64,000 nucleotides of DNA, from the NCBI GenBank assembly GCA_003342895.1, contig PTFA01000050.1, forward strand, positions 2,022,018-2,086,017. The letters are read 5' to 3'. This document shows positions 26,385 through 38,216 of the stretch, piece after piece. Positions within the stretch are counted from its first letter, which is position 1, and each line of letters starts with the position of its first letter. This DNA is from Casuarius casuarius (Eukaryota > Chordata > Aves > Casuariiformes > Casuariidae). The translations under genes and the position numbers were made by a program. The notes under the pieces were generated by a model. That model ran no database searches and was not told the DNA's origin. It saw only the letters and a list, made by a program, of their open reading frames with translations.

Positions 26385-26640
26385 GAGGGCCCAATCAAAG
26401 CTTAACAGATAGGCAGCCATTCGTCGCTGTTTGATATAAAAGGTGTTTTATTTCTCATCACTTTTTTGTCACTGAAAGAATGCTTCCTACGTGCAGATTA
26501 ATTAAAGTGTAAACATTAAATATTGATTGATGCATTATCAGCATGGAGCAGTTGCCTCCACTCAGATTGATTCCTGCAGTGATTTATTGTCATATTTGTG
26601 GAGTCATTTCACTTGATAACAAAGAGAAATAGCCTGCTCC
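26385..26640. promoter_or_regulatory. probable conserved non-coding element
   Basis: No frame is open across it and no repeat word is seen. It is dense in recognition words: ATCAAAG at 26394 (TCF/LEF type), TTAATTAA at 26498 (homeodomain type), TGTAAACA at 26508 (forkhead type), and ATTGATTGATGCATTATC just after. This density, with no transposon relics, is the usual look of a developmental enhancer. Function and conservation are inference. Confidence 0.35.
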
Positions 26641-28849
26641 CTCTGCCTTTCAGGCTTGCTTTCTGTCTTTTGCTCTGCACCTCCTCATCCTCAGTGACTC
26701 TCATTCTTTGGCTGCTTGAACTAATACATCTTCATCATATTTTCAGGAGAAAACTTTAGAGCTTTCTATTTTGATGTTTACAGAGTAAGTTTATAGTTCA
26801 GCGTGAAGCTCACAGACCGATTCTCTCAAGTGGCACATCTATGGTTAATGCTTCAGTCAGTGTCCTACCGAGCTGGTTTCTGTGACCCTGGTCACAGGCA
26901 GAACTTGGCAAACACAGGTTCAAATAATTTTAGTTAACTGACTGCCAGCTTGACAGAAAGCTGAACTTTCAGCAGTGTAACACTGTTTAGGTCAGTTTTA
27001 TGGCTAAATTATCCAATTAGTTACCCTGAGTAGGAGCACAGGCTCACAATAGCATATCAGTTGAAAGAATTTCAGAGTTTGACTCTTGTTTTGGACAAGT
27101 GTGTAAAAGAGAGGCCTTCAAAAATGACTTCATGCTTCGGATCTTATGCAGGATTTAAAGTAAATCACAGCTTTGTGGGACGTTAGTGAGCATCTAGGTT
27201 AGAAAAGCCTCCAAAAAGATTGCATTGAATTACTCTAGCTTTTGGATGTAGATTTGAAATAGCCTTTCCCTCTGTTCCCTGAAAGTCTTATGTTCTTTTT
27301 CTGTGCTCGACTGCACGAGGAACTGGCTATTCCACAGCACCGCTCCTCGTCAGAGCCACGGCAAGCAGCCGGCCTTGCCAAAAGGAGCTGCAGCCCCAGT
27401 GTCACATATTTGCTCGGTACGGCAAGACTGCTGTATCCCTCCTTCTCTCTGTTTTCCCTGGGAGCGCTGCCGTTCAGCATGTGTACAGCCAGAAACCGCC
27501 TGTTCTGGCTGAGTGTATTCTCACTGACCCACTCAGCTACGGAAGAAAATTATTCATGAAATTGCTTTGTTCTACTTACTTTCTTATATATAGCTTTCCT
27601 TTAGCATTCTGAGGATTAGATTGCTCAAAACCTGCTGAAATCAAACACTGGATTAACACCAGAAAAATATGTAATGGGGACCTGGTGATCTTGATTCAAT
27701 CCACCAATTAAACATTAACCTTTATTCACAGTAAGAACAAATGCGAAGCTTGTGAATTTACTGCAGCAGATAATTTTGCTCCCAGACCTGCAGGGAATTA
27801 TAAGACTGGCTCCCTAAATAAGCAGCAGCCATGCCAAACTGGCTTTCTAAGAATTATACACTATGATTTCTCTAAAAGGCTGTTGCAAAAATTGCATAGG
27901 ACTTCATTAAGGTAGGGATTTGCTTGTACTGCTGCAATTCCTGACAGTCCCTATCACTTCTACACACAGACTTGGCACCACTTTATTTAGGACTCTTTAA
28001 TGTTTTACAGATACACCCAAACCTGGGAGAAATTGCTGCTATTTTAGGTCCTTCCTCTCTATGTATTTTCTAACGAATGCTCTTCCTGTCCTCCCTGTGT
28101 TCTGATGTTATCCTTTCCAAGCCAAATTCACCCATTTTGCGTCTACTGACTTCTGTGGAATCGTACCTCCTGTGTGACACTCCTAAAATAATAATAAAAA
28201 AAAATCAAAACCCAAGCTATTGCAATGGAGGAGGTCATCTGGATCACTTCAAAATGATGCTCTCTCAGGATCACTTTCCCTTTCTCCCTGGTTGCTGTTG
28301 CCCTCCCTACCCACTGAACAACACTATTGTCACTTTTTGTTAGATTGTCAGCCTTACTTGAATTGTCAGCTTCTCCGGTCAAAGACCTTGCTTTCCTGTT
28401 TGTCTTTAGACTGCTGTGCAAACCGGTGAGGCTGTATAATCACTGCTGCTACAGATGCAGTGGTGGTGTGAGCCCACGTGCTTGTAAGACTGCTGAAAAC
28501 AAAATCTGTTGTCACTGTAATTATTGTAGAGTACATTTACATTTTTATAAAGTCTTTTATTGAAAGATTTAATGCATTTTGTGTAGAAATACACAAATGT
28601 TCTCCTTAAATAACTTTAGTTATTTTTAGATAAAGTATATTTCATCTAATAAAAATAAAGTTTCTTTTAACTCTTTAAAGGCTTTCTAACATATAGTATT
28701 CAGTCTGAATTGTGTTGTTATTGTTCAGATAGGACCACACAAGAACAAATTAAGAGAAATCTCAGCTGCAGAGAGTGTGCATTCTGCAGATGAAATTTGG
28801 GACTTAGAAGCATGCCCAGAACTCCCTCTGGATGGAATTATGGCCTCTT

Positions 28850-28905
28850 CCAAATCAATTGGAAAACGTTTGTTGACTTTAATGGGCCCAGGTTTTCCTC
28901 CTGGT
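28850..28905. repeat. old foldback-related fragment, copy G
   Basis: TTGACTTTAATGGGCCCAGG at 28873-28892 matches the 'ttgacttcaatgggcccagg' half of the family. Only one half is visible. Confidence 0.4.
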
Positions 28906-29680
28906 GTCCAGTAGAAGACATACATAGATGCTTATACACAACTGTAATTGTGTATAATTGTATGCTCACTGCGTAACCAAATAGAGTTTGCAGAAGGAAG
29001 CAGTCCTAGGGAAGACATCAGCTTTCAAAGAAGTAAATTCTGCAACTATGTTGTGGTTTGTACTGATGCAAGTTAGCCAGAGGCCTTTGTAACTCTAGGT
29101 AGCTTTTCAACTGTTTGTCTTGACCCTCTATTTATTTATTTTTTTATTTTCGGTAAGATAGCTGACTGAGTCTGGTATTAGCGCAGCGAACTATGAAAAC
29201 TGAAGTTACTAGGTGCATTTCTACTTGGAAGAAATGCAGTCATTGTGCAGCAGCTCTGTATGCTTAATTTATTGTTCTCTTAACCCCCACAAATCAGAGC
29301 TGACTGGAGTGGGCAATGGAATAGAATTATCGGATATTAGGAATATGTGGGGAAGTCGTGGAAGCTGAGAATGAGAAATGAATCTCTTTTTGATAGGTTG
29401 TAAAACTGTTCTATAAAAGTTGTATGTGACTTAATACTTTGTCTAAAATATCATCTGCAATTTTTACTCCTCCAAGGCCTGATTCTGAAAGGAATGAAGT
29501 ATTGGGGAACTGAGGTTTTACCTCCGCATGCCTCATTGTACCTTATTGTTATGCAACAGTTGTATAAATACCACAAGATAGTCAAGAACAAGAATATTAA
29601 TCATTTGAGTTTTAGTTTCAAATAGAAATGAAAACTTGTTTTTCCCTTTATTCAACAGTATGTGTCCGTATATGCTTTTA

Positions 29681-29760
29681 TAGGATCATAGGACAGTTCA
29701 GGTTGTAAAGATGCATCTTTCAGGATACTTCTCTTGAATCCTGATAAGGGTTGCCTTTCA
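29681..29760 (-). mobile_element. decayed CR1-like LINE 3' end fragment
   Basis: TAGGATCATAGGACAGTTCA followed by GGTTG resembles the reverse complement of the avian CR1 3' terminus, typically 'agaatcatagaatggttgggttgg'. The following bases no longer align well by eye. CR1 is the main non-LTR retrotransposon of birds and other sauropsids, and 5'-truncated scraps like this are its usual remains. No reverse transcriptase reading frame is present. Confidence 0.45.
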
Positions 29761-30404
29761 CCGTGGATAATTAAATCTGACACCTAGGGATACCGAAAGA
29801 TGTGTGTTAAGGGTTTAGAAAGCTCAGTACTGACCTAGATGCTGGAATTTTAGAAATGTTCATACACGTAGGGATTGTATACCTATACTAATACTCATAC
29901 TGACAAGAAGTTGCCTTTTTTCCAAACACAGAAAAAGTAGCAGTTGTGCTAGTACACACTGGCTGTGTAAGACTGCAGCCCTCCCTGTTTTACAGAAGAA
30001 ATTGTCTGGCCTGCAGTAGGAGCTGGATATTAATTCAGTGCAGTCTGCCAATTTGTTATTAGAAAGTTAGTTATATGATTTTTTTTTAACTGAGTCCAAA
30101 CATAAACCTAGATTACAATGTCCATGCAAATTACCTTACTATTTTCATGTATCACTGTAAGACCTGCCAAATGAAGACTGTTCCCCTAAACTGTGATATT
30201 TCTCTTCCACAAATGAGTTTACCATTTTTGCAGCAGCGATTACAGGTTGTGTAAGAATGGTAAGTGTGTTATTTCCTGAATTGGTAAGTAATTTATTTTT
30301 AAAAGCTTGAAACATAGTTTTGAAGTTAAATGCGTATCATCTTTATAACTGCTCAGATCCTTTTATTTTACAATTCCTGAAAATACCTTTGCTAATAAAA
30401 GCAA

Positions 30405-30545
30405 ATTAGGGGAAAATTAATGACAATTGTGGAGTGACCAGTGTCTGATTATATGTAATATAATTAACTCCATCCTTCACATGTTTATCATAATAATTAT
30501 CCAATGTGCATTAGAATAGTTTAAATGATTGGTGTCTCTTTGGGG
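30405..30545. promoter_or_regulatory. possible conserved non-coding element
   Basis: Very AT-rich, with repeated homeodomain-type words (TTAATGACAATTGTGG, ATAATTAACTCC, TAATAATTATCC, TTTAAATGATTGG) and no frame or repeat signature. This is impression only. Confidence 0.22.
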
Positions 30546-32447
30546 TGGAGGGTGCTTGTTCATAAAGTATTTTATATTCGTTTCTAGGTCACCAGGACTG
30601 AACATTTTAAAAATGTTTTTGTACAAATTAAAAAAAAATTAATGTTAATTATAAACAGCTATAACTGCTGTTGCTGAAAACAGCCTTTTATGATCATCTC
30701 CTCCAGTTCTTTATTACCTCCAGTATTTTGTCTTGCCAATAATAGATTTTTTTTTATTATTTGGATTTGAATATTGTGTTTGGGAGCATGAAATAGATTG
30801 ATAAGACACATTTATCCTTTCTTTGCCTATTCTATAGTCTACTAACATGAGATAAGATTTCAAATTAACAGAGGTTCTATTAGGATAAACTGTTTCAGTC
30901 CAAAAATAAGCTTTTTCATTCTTAAACTGTAACTCGTGTTATGACAGAAATTAACATTTTTGTGACCTGTAATTAACTGTGTCTCCCTGTGCTATAAATA
31001 AGGTTTGGCAACTATAGCTGGAGTCAACTGTATCTTGAGGTCTAGTTATCTGTAGCTGTTTTTTTTATTTATAGCTTTTTGTATCTGCTAATGACACTGC
31101 AGAGTTCAGGGATGCAGACAGTAAAGAACACACATAAAACGCGTGGATGGTTTCTGCAGCCTTGTTCCATTTGTTTCTTACAGAGGTATCCGAGTCCCGT
31201 CAGCCTCTTCCTATGCTTGGAAATCTCTGGGGTTAGTGTTTAAGTCTTTGATGCTGCTAGTAATTCCAACCCTCACCATTAAAGCTGCATTTTCTAACCG
31301 TCCCTTGGTAATTGTTGCAAGGACTTAGACAAGTAAGACTATCCAAAGGCATCACTAAGGTCAAACTGTGGTAGAAAGTGCTCTGATTTTATCCTGGAGA
31401 TTGATGCTTGTATCACCTTTTTTTCGATTCAGCAGCTGGGGTTATAAAATGTACTTGCAATCACTGATAACATGTTAGATCAGACTACAAGTGGAGTAAC
31501 ACCGTATTTTATACACTGTGTGTAGTTTTACCTAATACAACAATAAATCAGTGAAGGCAGAGGTCTTTGTAAATTTTAATGAAAATTCAACTGCTGAAAA
31601 TATAGTTACTTGTGGATTAAGTTGTAGAAGTATGAATACATTTCAGTTCCTTAAAGCTGTAAAATTTGTTTAAACTACAAACTTTTCAGGATGGAAAGGA
31701 AGAAGCAATAAAAAAAGTGACAGTACATTCAATATATTATAATTATTTTGTCATTGGCATTCATCATAGTTATAAGCAAACTGAGCGGGGCGGGGGCAGG
31801 CAGATGATAAAATGCACTTTGAGTTAGCTGTAAACAAGTGCCATTACTGAGCACAACCTAAAAAAATCTCTGTACTGGAATGAGACAAAAGGTGTGAGAA
31901 TGGGCCCATTATACTGTTTATGAGTGTTTCTTACTTATTTCCATTAATGGCAGAATTTAAAATTGTTTACCAGCTGATGAATAAGTGATATTTTTGTGAA
32001 AGTCCAGAAGGTTTAGTGGAGTGCATTTTTGCCACAAATGATTATAACTATTTAGAAAATAGTATGTTCTTTTTTTCTTGCACTGAATTCTATGCCACAA
32101 AATAGCAGTTAAAAATTCGTGTATATAAAATAAATCAAATTCATATCTACTAAACAAGTGGCATAAGAGGGAACTGTGGTATAAAAATAAAGAATATTAA
32201 AGAATATACTGGTATCATGCTGAACTTCTGCAGCATCTTTGTTTAAAGTTTTAAACCAATGACTCTGTGAAATTAGCATTATTCTTTCCTGGAACTTGCA
32301 CTGAAATAGACCCAAAGTCAACACTAAGTGACCATGCCTATTAGATCGCTGAGGGTTCAAACAGCATAAAGCAGAATTTATGCTTGGGCTTAGTCTAGAA
32401 GTCAAACAGAAACACAGTCTGCTCAGTTCTTCACTTCCCCAAGCTGG

Positions 32448-32473
32448 TTTTTTTTTTTTTTTTTTTTTTTTTT
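32448..32473. repeat. poly-T run, 26 bp
   Basis: Twenty-six consecutive T, one C, then more T. As the complement of a poly-A tail it would imply a retroposon on the - strand with its body to the right, but none is recognisable there. Confidence 0.9.
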
Positions 32474-33938
32474 CTTTTTACAAATTGAGTATATGCACAT
32501 ACACATTAAAAAATAAAATAAGAGACTGTAGTCATTATTTTTTGTAGTTTGCTTGTTTTTCTGCTGTGTCAGCATTTTTTTCTCAAATGTCTTCCACTTC
32601 AGAGTAAATTATGGCAATCTAGTTAATGGAGATTTGGTTGAATTCTGACTTTATTAATTGGCTGTACACAGCTTTTCTCAGAGCAAAGCCAGTAAGATCA
32701 CAATGGTTAAAAAGAAATGCAAGGCCAGACAAGAACAGCTAAAATTTGAACTGAAACATCTTTAAAAGATTTGTAAAATTGATTTGCCTTTTCATTATTA
32801 TTAGCATTTTCACAGAGAAATTATGAATTTTGTGTATTGGGTTATTTCTTGTAGCCTCCTCAAAAAGCTAAAATGACTATGTCAGATTTGCATATGGAAA
32901 GATTTAAAATCTGATTCTTTGATTTTGTTTATCTGATTCTCTGCATACACAATTTCATTTTCTCTAAGGAGTTATTTTATGAATTATACTGGTGTCAGGG
33001 TAGCATCAGCTAACCACAATGCAAACATCACGGATACCACTCTTGCCTCCACAACATCACTCACTTAAATGAAGTTAAAAGGTAAAACTGGCAAGTTGCG
33101 CTGTCATGTTTGCAGGCTCAAGGAAGTAGATTTTAGTCTGTTACCTCTACTGACTCTTTACCTATTTATATAAAGAATATTTTTTTTCTCAAAGAGGCAT
33201 ATACAACTAGCTCAAATAAATCTGGACTTTCATGTGCGTACCTGACCCAGACACCAAATAAGTGCCTGGGAAAGAGAGGGCTTTTTTTTTTTTTAATCAC
33301 CCTGAAAAGGGGTGCATTTGGGCATGGGGAAGAGGGGGAGGCAAAGAGAGACCAACTGTAGTTCTGCTAGGTTCACTCAAGGTGCTGAGTTTATTTCCCA
33401 GCTCTTCAAAGCAATCCATTACTATCATACAATAGAGAATCTTGATAAACCTTTCAAGATTAAAGTTGGGACAGTGCATTACAAGAAAACCAACCATAAA
33501 CTGCATTATTACTCACTCATAAAACATTTCCTACTTAGATGGCAGAACTGAAATTCTGCCTTCGTGATGTTTCTGTTCAGCCTGGTTATATTGCTCACCT
33601 GCAGTGTATCTGGGACTTCCACAAAGTGTTCACTTACTATATTTTCTTTTCAACCGAGCCAAACTTCTTAACCACTTTAAACATGAGGCCATTTTCTCAT
33701 CAGTTGCAGGTTGCGATAGCTCTTGTGAAGTCAGTGGAAATTAATTGCTCTATACCAACCAAGAATCCAGCCTGCTGCTATAAGAGAAACTAAACCTTCA
33801 GTTGGATTTAATTAAACATTCTGTTCTCTGCAATATAAAGTTCAGATGACCCATGATGAATCTTAGATAAGATGTTTATATAATAAAGCATTCAGAATGT
33901 TCCTTTTAGCTCTGTAAACATGTATTTTGTTTCCCTAG

Positions 33939-34009
33939 GAAAGTCAGATACAAGTAGAAGAACCTAAGGATGGAATTCAGCAAGGATTGGCAGATACATT
34001 CATCCAAAG
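33939..34009 (+). other. candidate coding-type exon, 71 nt
   Basis: The acceptor is strong (TATTTTGTTTCCCTAG|G) and the donor is strong (CAAAG|GTGAGT). Frame 0 is open across all 23 complete codons, starting E-S-Q-I-Q-V-E-E-P-K-D-G-I-Q-Q-G and leaving two bases at the donor. Both other frames contain stops. The composition, rich in E, Q, K and D, is unlike translated AT-rich desert, which usually gives F, L, I, K, N and stops. I cannot match it to a known protein. It may be a true exon, a non-coding RNA exon or a good pseudo-exon. Confidence 0.25.
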
Positions 34010-36175
34010 GTGAGTCTATCATTTTGGAGGGGTTGCTGGAAATCTCCCCTAAAAGCAAAGACTTCAAGCACTGTGGATTCCTCATGCTTCTGTGTGATTT
34101 CGGCTTTTGATTTTCCAAGGCATAAAGGTATGCCTCTCCTAAGACTTTTCTTCTGTTTTTTCAGAAAATAATTTTCTGCCCTTAGTAGGATTTTTTTTGT
34201 CCATATATTCAAAGTTCCTCATATTAATCATACGTTTAGCACTGAGCATACAGAGCAATAGTTTGCACATGAGAACAAACAGATAATGCTGTTAAGAGCC
34301 TGAAAATTTACTAATTCATTTCTAGGTGATTTCTAAATACAGGTAGCTCAAAAACGTGTCTTAATCCTGCTCTAGTTTCTAATTCCGCTTGACTTTTGTG
34401 TGAACCTCTGCTTGGGCAGACTAATGTATTTCCTAACATTTTTTCTCTTAGGGTAGCTGCAAGACATAAACTGATCTCAGATCTCTGCTTGGAGATACCT
34501 AAGTAACTGGCAAGTTGCTGTCTAGTTGTCATCCCCCACCAGGTGAACTCCTTTTAAAAATAATAATAGCAATAACAACAACAAATGCCAAGAGATTTAT
34601 ATTTAGGAAGTGAGCAGGAGCCTTGAGACAACCTTTAGTAGTTTTCAAAAATGTTCTAGAGTGGTATAAATGAAAGCTGTATAGAACCTACCATCCAATG
34701 GAGGAATGCTGTATATCCTCTAGAAACACTGTTGACTTTCACAGACTGCTTGGAAGAAGCTAGCACAAGTCTTGGGAAAGTATATTCCTTCATGTATTGT
34801 GGTATATTTCTGGAAAGCAAACTTACTATTAACCAGAACAAGTTTTCCTGTGGTTCCCCATCTGTTTCTGCTCAGTCAAGGTGCATCTGGGAATATATAT
34901 TTCCCCTTGCAGCAGCAGGTGGCGTTGAATAGCTCACGTTATTCTCACACTCGTAATCATTTTGTCTTACATGTAGTAAAAACTTCTCTCCCAAAAGAGA
35001 TAATCCACAAGAGAAATTCAACAAGTTTTTACAGATGTAGCAGACTTTCTATATGACAGAAGCAGGCTATCAAGGGGTCAGATTCTTCTGACTTCAAGCA
35101 TACCGAGAAATAAGACAATCAAGAATGTACTTAAGGGACAGCAGAAACAGGTTGCAGTACATAATAATATTTTAATTGCATTTTATTTTTTATTTTTCTA
35201 CGCATCTGAAGACTCCTGATTTGCTCTTGAAATGCCATAGAGTTCATGTTGTGGTAAGGTCATACATATCGTGTACCAATACTCATTCACTCTGCAACAA
35301 ATTCACTGAGTTTTGTGGCATTCTTAGCTCACTCTCACTGTACCTCCATAGAGCAAAGGAACAGATTCTTCTCTCACATCCACTATTAATATGTCTTAAC
35401 GGCATACAGTGGCAGTATTTCAGAGTTACGCCATGGTAAGTGAGAACAGAATAAGAATTAGCATTTTCCTAACTTCCCTCTGAACGTATTTCTAAAAATT
35501 ATGGGGGACTGCAGAAGCAGTACAAAACAGGCCTCCAAATGACTTCCTAACTTTATTCTTAAAATATCACACACAGTAAAACAAAAAAGCAAACATAAAA
35601 TAACTTATTTTTACCTGCACACAGGTAAAATTTAAGAACAGAAGAGAAATCTTATATAAGCAAGTGACTATACATCAGTCTGTAGTTAGTCTTAGCACTG
35701 ATTATGAGTGTTTAAAAAAACCCATCCATCTTCCTTTCATCAAGAGTCACAGTTTTCCATTTGCATATCTAGTAATTTATGGCGTGTCCTGACCTCAAGC
35801 AGTAATTGAACCAATAGATCTTCAGACTAGATTTACTCCAGTCTGGCTGCCACAGTAATGCAACTCTGCAGGAGTTTGGATTATTCCAAATGCTATCTCC
35901 TCTTCTGAGAGTTTGACAGTCACCAGCAAAATTTAACCTCCCAAATGTCAAGGCAAAAACTCCATTGTCTAATTTAAACTATCTAGTTCTCCTATTGAAA
36001 TACCTTAAATAAAACAGGAGGCACCATAATCACTCCTAAAATTACCTCTAGAAGGTTGATTTTAATATAGGACACTTTAATGATAAATGAATTCTCCTAA
36101 GAGTTTAAAATCAGAGAAGAATCACAGAATTGAAAGGGGAAAATTCAGATACCAAAGCTCATAACTAGTAATATT

Positions 36176-36225
36176 AAAAAAAAAAAAAGAGAGAGAGAGA
36201 GAAGGAAAAGAAGGAGAGAAAAAAG
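36176..36225. repeat. 50-bp homopurine run with (GA)n
   Basis: Thirteen A are followed by a GA alternation and mixed A/G, with no pyrimidine for 50 bases. Purine-rich sequence continues to about 36310. Such runs can form triplex structures and often vary in length. Confidence 0.9.
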
Positions 36226-36992
36226 CTGTCATATTAGGGAGGAATCTGGTGATCAGAGAGAGGCTGATGAGAATCCAGCAGAGAGAGGAGATGTGGAAAG
36301 GGGAGATGGTTCACTCTGACTGGAGCACACCATGGCAGAGCACAAAAACACTCAGCCAAGTGTCTGCATTTCTTTTCTCAAAATGTGGTTTAGAAGCCAA
36401 TTTCAAGGCAGCATTATATGCTTCAGTAAAGAGTTCTCAAAAGCTTTGAACAAGAAAAATACCAGCAAACACACAGCTCTGCACTGTTGCAGTCTCTTTG
36501 CTGAATACTAACTATAGAGAAAATACACTAATAGAAATTGTGGTTTTACAGCAGGTATTACTTGGGAAAACTCCCTCTCTGTTATTCAGCCACTTCTGAC
36601 TGCAGATGAAGTAGCCAGTGCACAGAATGGTCACACTGCTCCTGCCTCCGAATCAAATTCCAGATATTATGAAAAAGCTCTGGCTCTGAAGTTTTATAAC
36701 AAGTCTCATCAGTTGACTATTTTGCTTTCCTGGAAAGGAGCTCGATTGAATAAGCTCTGGCAGACACACAGAGCTATGCTGTTGTCACTGACACAAGTCC
36801 CAAAACAACATGTACAGTCTGTGAGAAACTGTTACTGTCACACAACCATGGAGAAAAAAAGAGCAGCAAAGGTACAAACAAGGAAAATCTGACCCAATCC
36901 CCAGTTAGCATAGGTGATATTTATCTATAAATGATTACATGCTGCTGTTGTTCCCTGGTAGTTAAATTCAGTGATGATAGACATCTTGGAAA

Positions 36993-37020
36993 ATAGATAT
37001 ATAGATAGAAAGATAGATAT
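36993..37020. repeat. GATA-type simple repeat, imperfect
   Basis: Imperfect ATAGAT units (ATAGATATATAGATAGAAAG, then ATAGATAT). Short and interrupted. Confidence 0.75.
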
Positions 37021-37384
37021 CTTCAGCTGCTTCAGCCATCTATGATATCCCATGTGCTGCCATCACTGCTTTAGCCTGACCAATTGCCTAAGTAACACAT
37101 TCCATCTTGTCCAGTCAATAGTAGCACTTCAGTAACTCTGCAAAGTTGCAGCTATCTGCGAGCACAGGAAGAACCTCATCTTGCCCCATTGTACTGAAGG
37201 ACAGTCATATTGAAGAAGAAACACCATTAACTATTTAAATACTTTCATTGAATTCATGTCATTGACTTGTTTTTGGCTTTAAAGCCTTTTTTGTGCCTCT
37301 GTTATGCAAACACTTTCTAGCAAAAAACAAACCTGGAAGTCTCAGAACATGAGTGGGTACAGAAGAGGTTGACCCAAAAGCCGG

Positions 37385-37490
37385 GTTGTCTCCAGCCTTC
37401 TGTCCAAGCAGTTACTGTCTGCCTCCCTGTATATAAAATGGGGTTAGCAGTATCATTAAATCACTGGTTGTGAGACTAAGGATACTCATA
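37385..37490 (+). repeat. MIR-like SINE fragment
   Basis: TCTGCCTCCCTGTATATAAA followed by ATGGGGTTAGCAGTATC, then GGTTGTGAGACTAAGG, follows the order of the MIR-like unit 'cctcagtttcctcatctgtaaaatggggataatgata...gttgtgaggctta'. MIR elements are ancient tRNA-derived SINEs shared across amniotes. This copy is diverged and truncated. Confidence 0.6.
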
Positions 37491-37576
37491 TCTCATTAGC
37501 AGACCTATACAAAAGAGGCACAATTGCTTGTGAGTGGCAGAGTAGTGATCCTGTTTGGAACTGACTGAGGTAATGA

Positions 37577-37611
37577 AATATGATATGATTATGATATGAC
37601 ATAATATGACA
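37577..37611. repeat. short imperfect tandem repeat (ATATGA/ATATGAC)
   Basis: About five imperfect units of ATATGAY appear in a row. Local slippage is the likely origin. Confidence 0.6.
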
Positions 37612-37739
37612 GTGAAGGGTCAAAAGGAGACGAGGGCAGGTCCACGCGCGGTATGGGAATGACAGCACTAGAGGAAAAATATCCCTGACTTCACCACCCA
37701 AATTCTCTCATTAACTGCCAAAAGGGGGGACGGTACAGA

Positions 37740-37965
37740 ATAAAACGTTTCATATCCCACCCAGACGCTGCTGAAAGAGTGGGTGTTCCTGGCGAGCATT
37801 AGGAAAATGCAAATACCAGCCGGAGACAAATTGTGACGTCTCCATTGGCACCCTGAGGAAATACAAAATGTGTTATCTGTGTGATCGCTAAAAGATCTCC
37901 TTGCTATAATTCACAGAGCAATAAGGGATAAATCCTATTTGGTAATAGTAGAAATCAGCTCAACT
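37740..37965. promoter_or_regulatory. possible conserved non-coding element with octamer and CRE-like sites
   Basis: It contains ATGCAAAT at 37807-37814 (POU octamer) and TGACGTC at 37834-37840 (cAMP-response type), 27 bases apart by start position, in a stretch with no repeat word and with several intact CpGs in an otherwise CpG-poor region. Retained CpGs and dense motif words suggest constraint, but this is inference. Confidence 0.3.
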
Positions 37966-38193
37966 GGAATGATCTGCAAAAATGTAAGGAGAACTAAAAG
38001 ATTTATGAATTGCTTTACGAACTGTTGATCTCTTATGTTTCTTACTCTGTCAACATTGGCTGGTCATCATCTTTCTCTTTTTCTATATTTATTTTTTCTT
38101 GTCAGGTTCCTCTAACCATGCTTCTTTTCCAGACTGGAGACAAAAGGTACAGGTGAAGAGTCAACTGTCTAACTGTCATAAGGCTAAACTGAA

Positions 38194-38216
38194 TTAAGTT
38201 TAAGTTAAGTTAAGTT
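38194..38216. repeat. (TTAAG)n short tandem repeat
   Basis: Four or more TTAAG units with one inserted T. Confidence 0.75.

Larger units (their letters stand above)
26650..32440. other. non-coding stretch, no gene recognised
   Basis: No gene is recognised. Overlapping 60-90 codon frames at 27235-27559 and 28077-28594 occur on both strands without any domain. It contains a foldback scrap (28850), a CR1-like scrap (29681) and a possible conserved element (30405), listed separately. Confidence 0.6.
32480..37350. other. non-coding stretch, no gene recognised
   Basis: No gene is recognised. It contains a T13 run at 33282-33294, the candidate exon at 33939, a homopurine run (36176) and a GATA-type simple repeat (36993). 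Remaining frames are short and lack domains. Confidence 0.6.

Noticed and set aside
30231..30258. Possible tiny exon before ATG|GTAAGT
   Set aside because: The segment would be under 30 bases with a modest acceptor. It is not distinguishable from a decoy.
32448..32473. Poly-T as the tail of a - strand processed pseudogene
   Set aside because: No frame or recognisable gene body follows to the right, and no target duplication was seen.
35610..35630. TTTTACCTGCACACAGGTAAAA palindrome as a regulatory operator or paired donors
   Set aside because: A short hairpin with no surrounding context. Such palindromes are expected by chance in this length.
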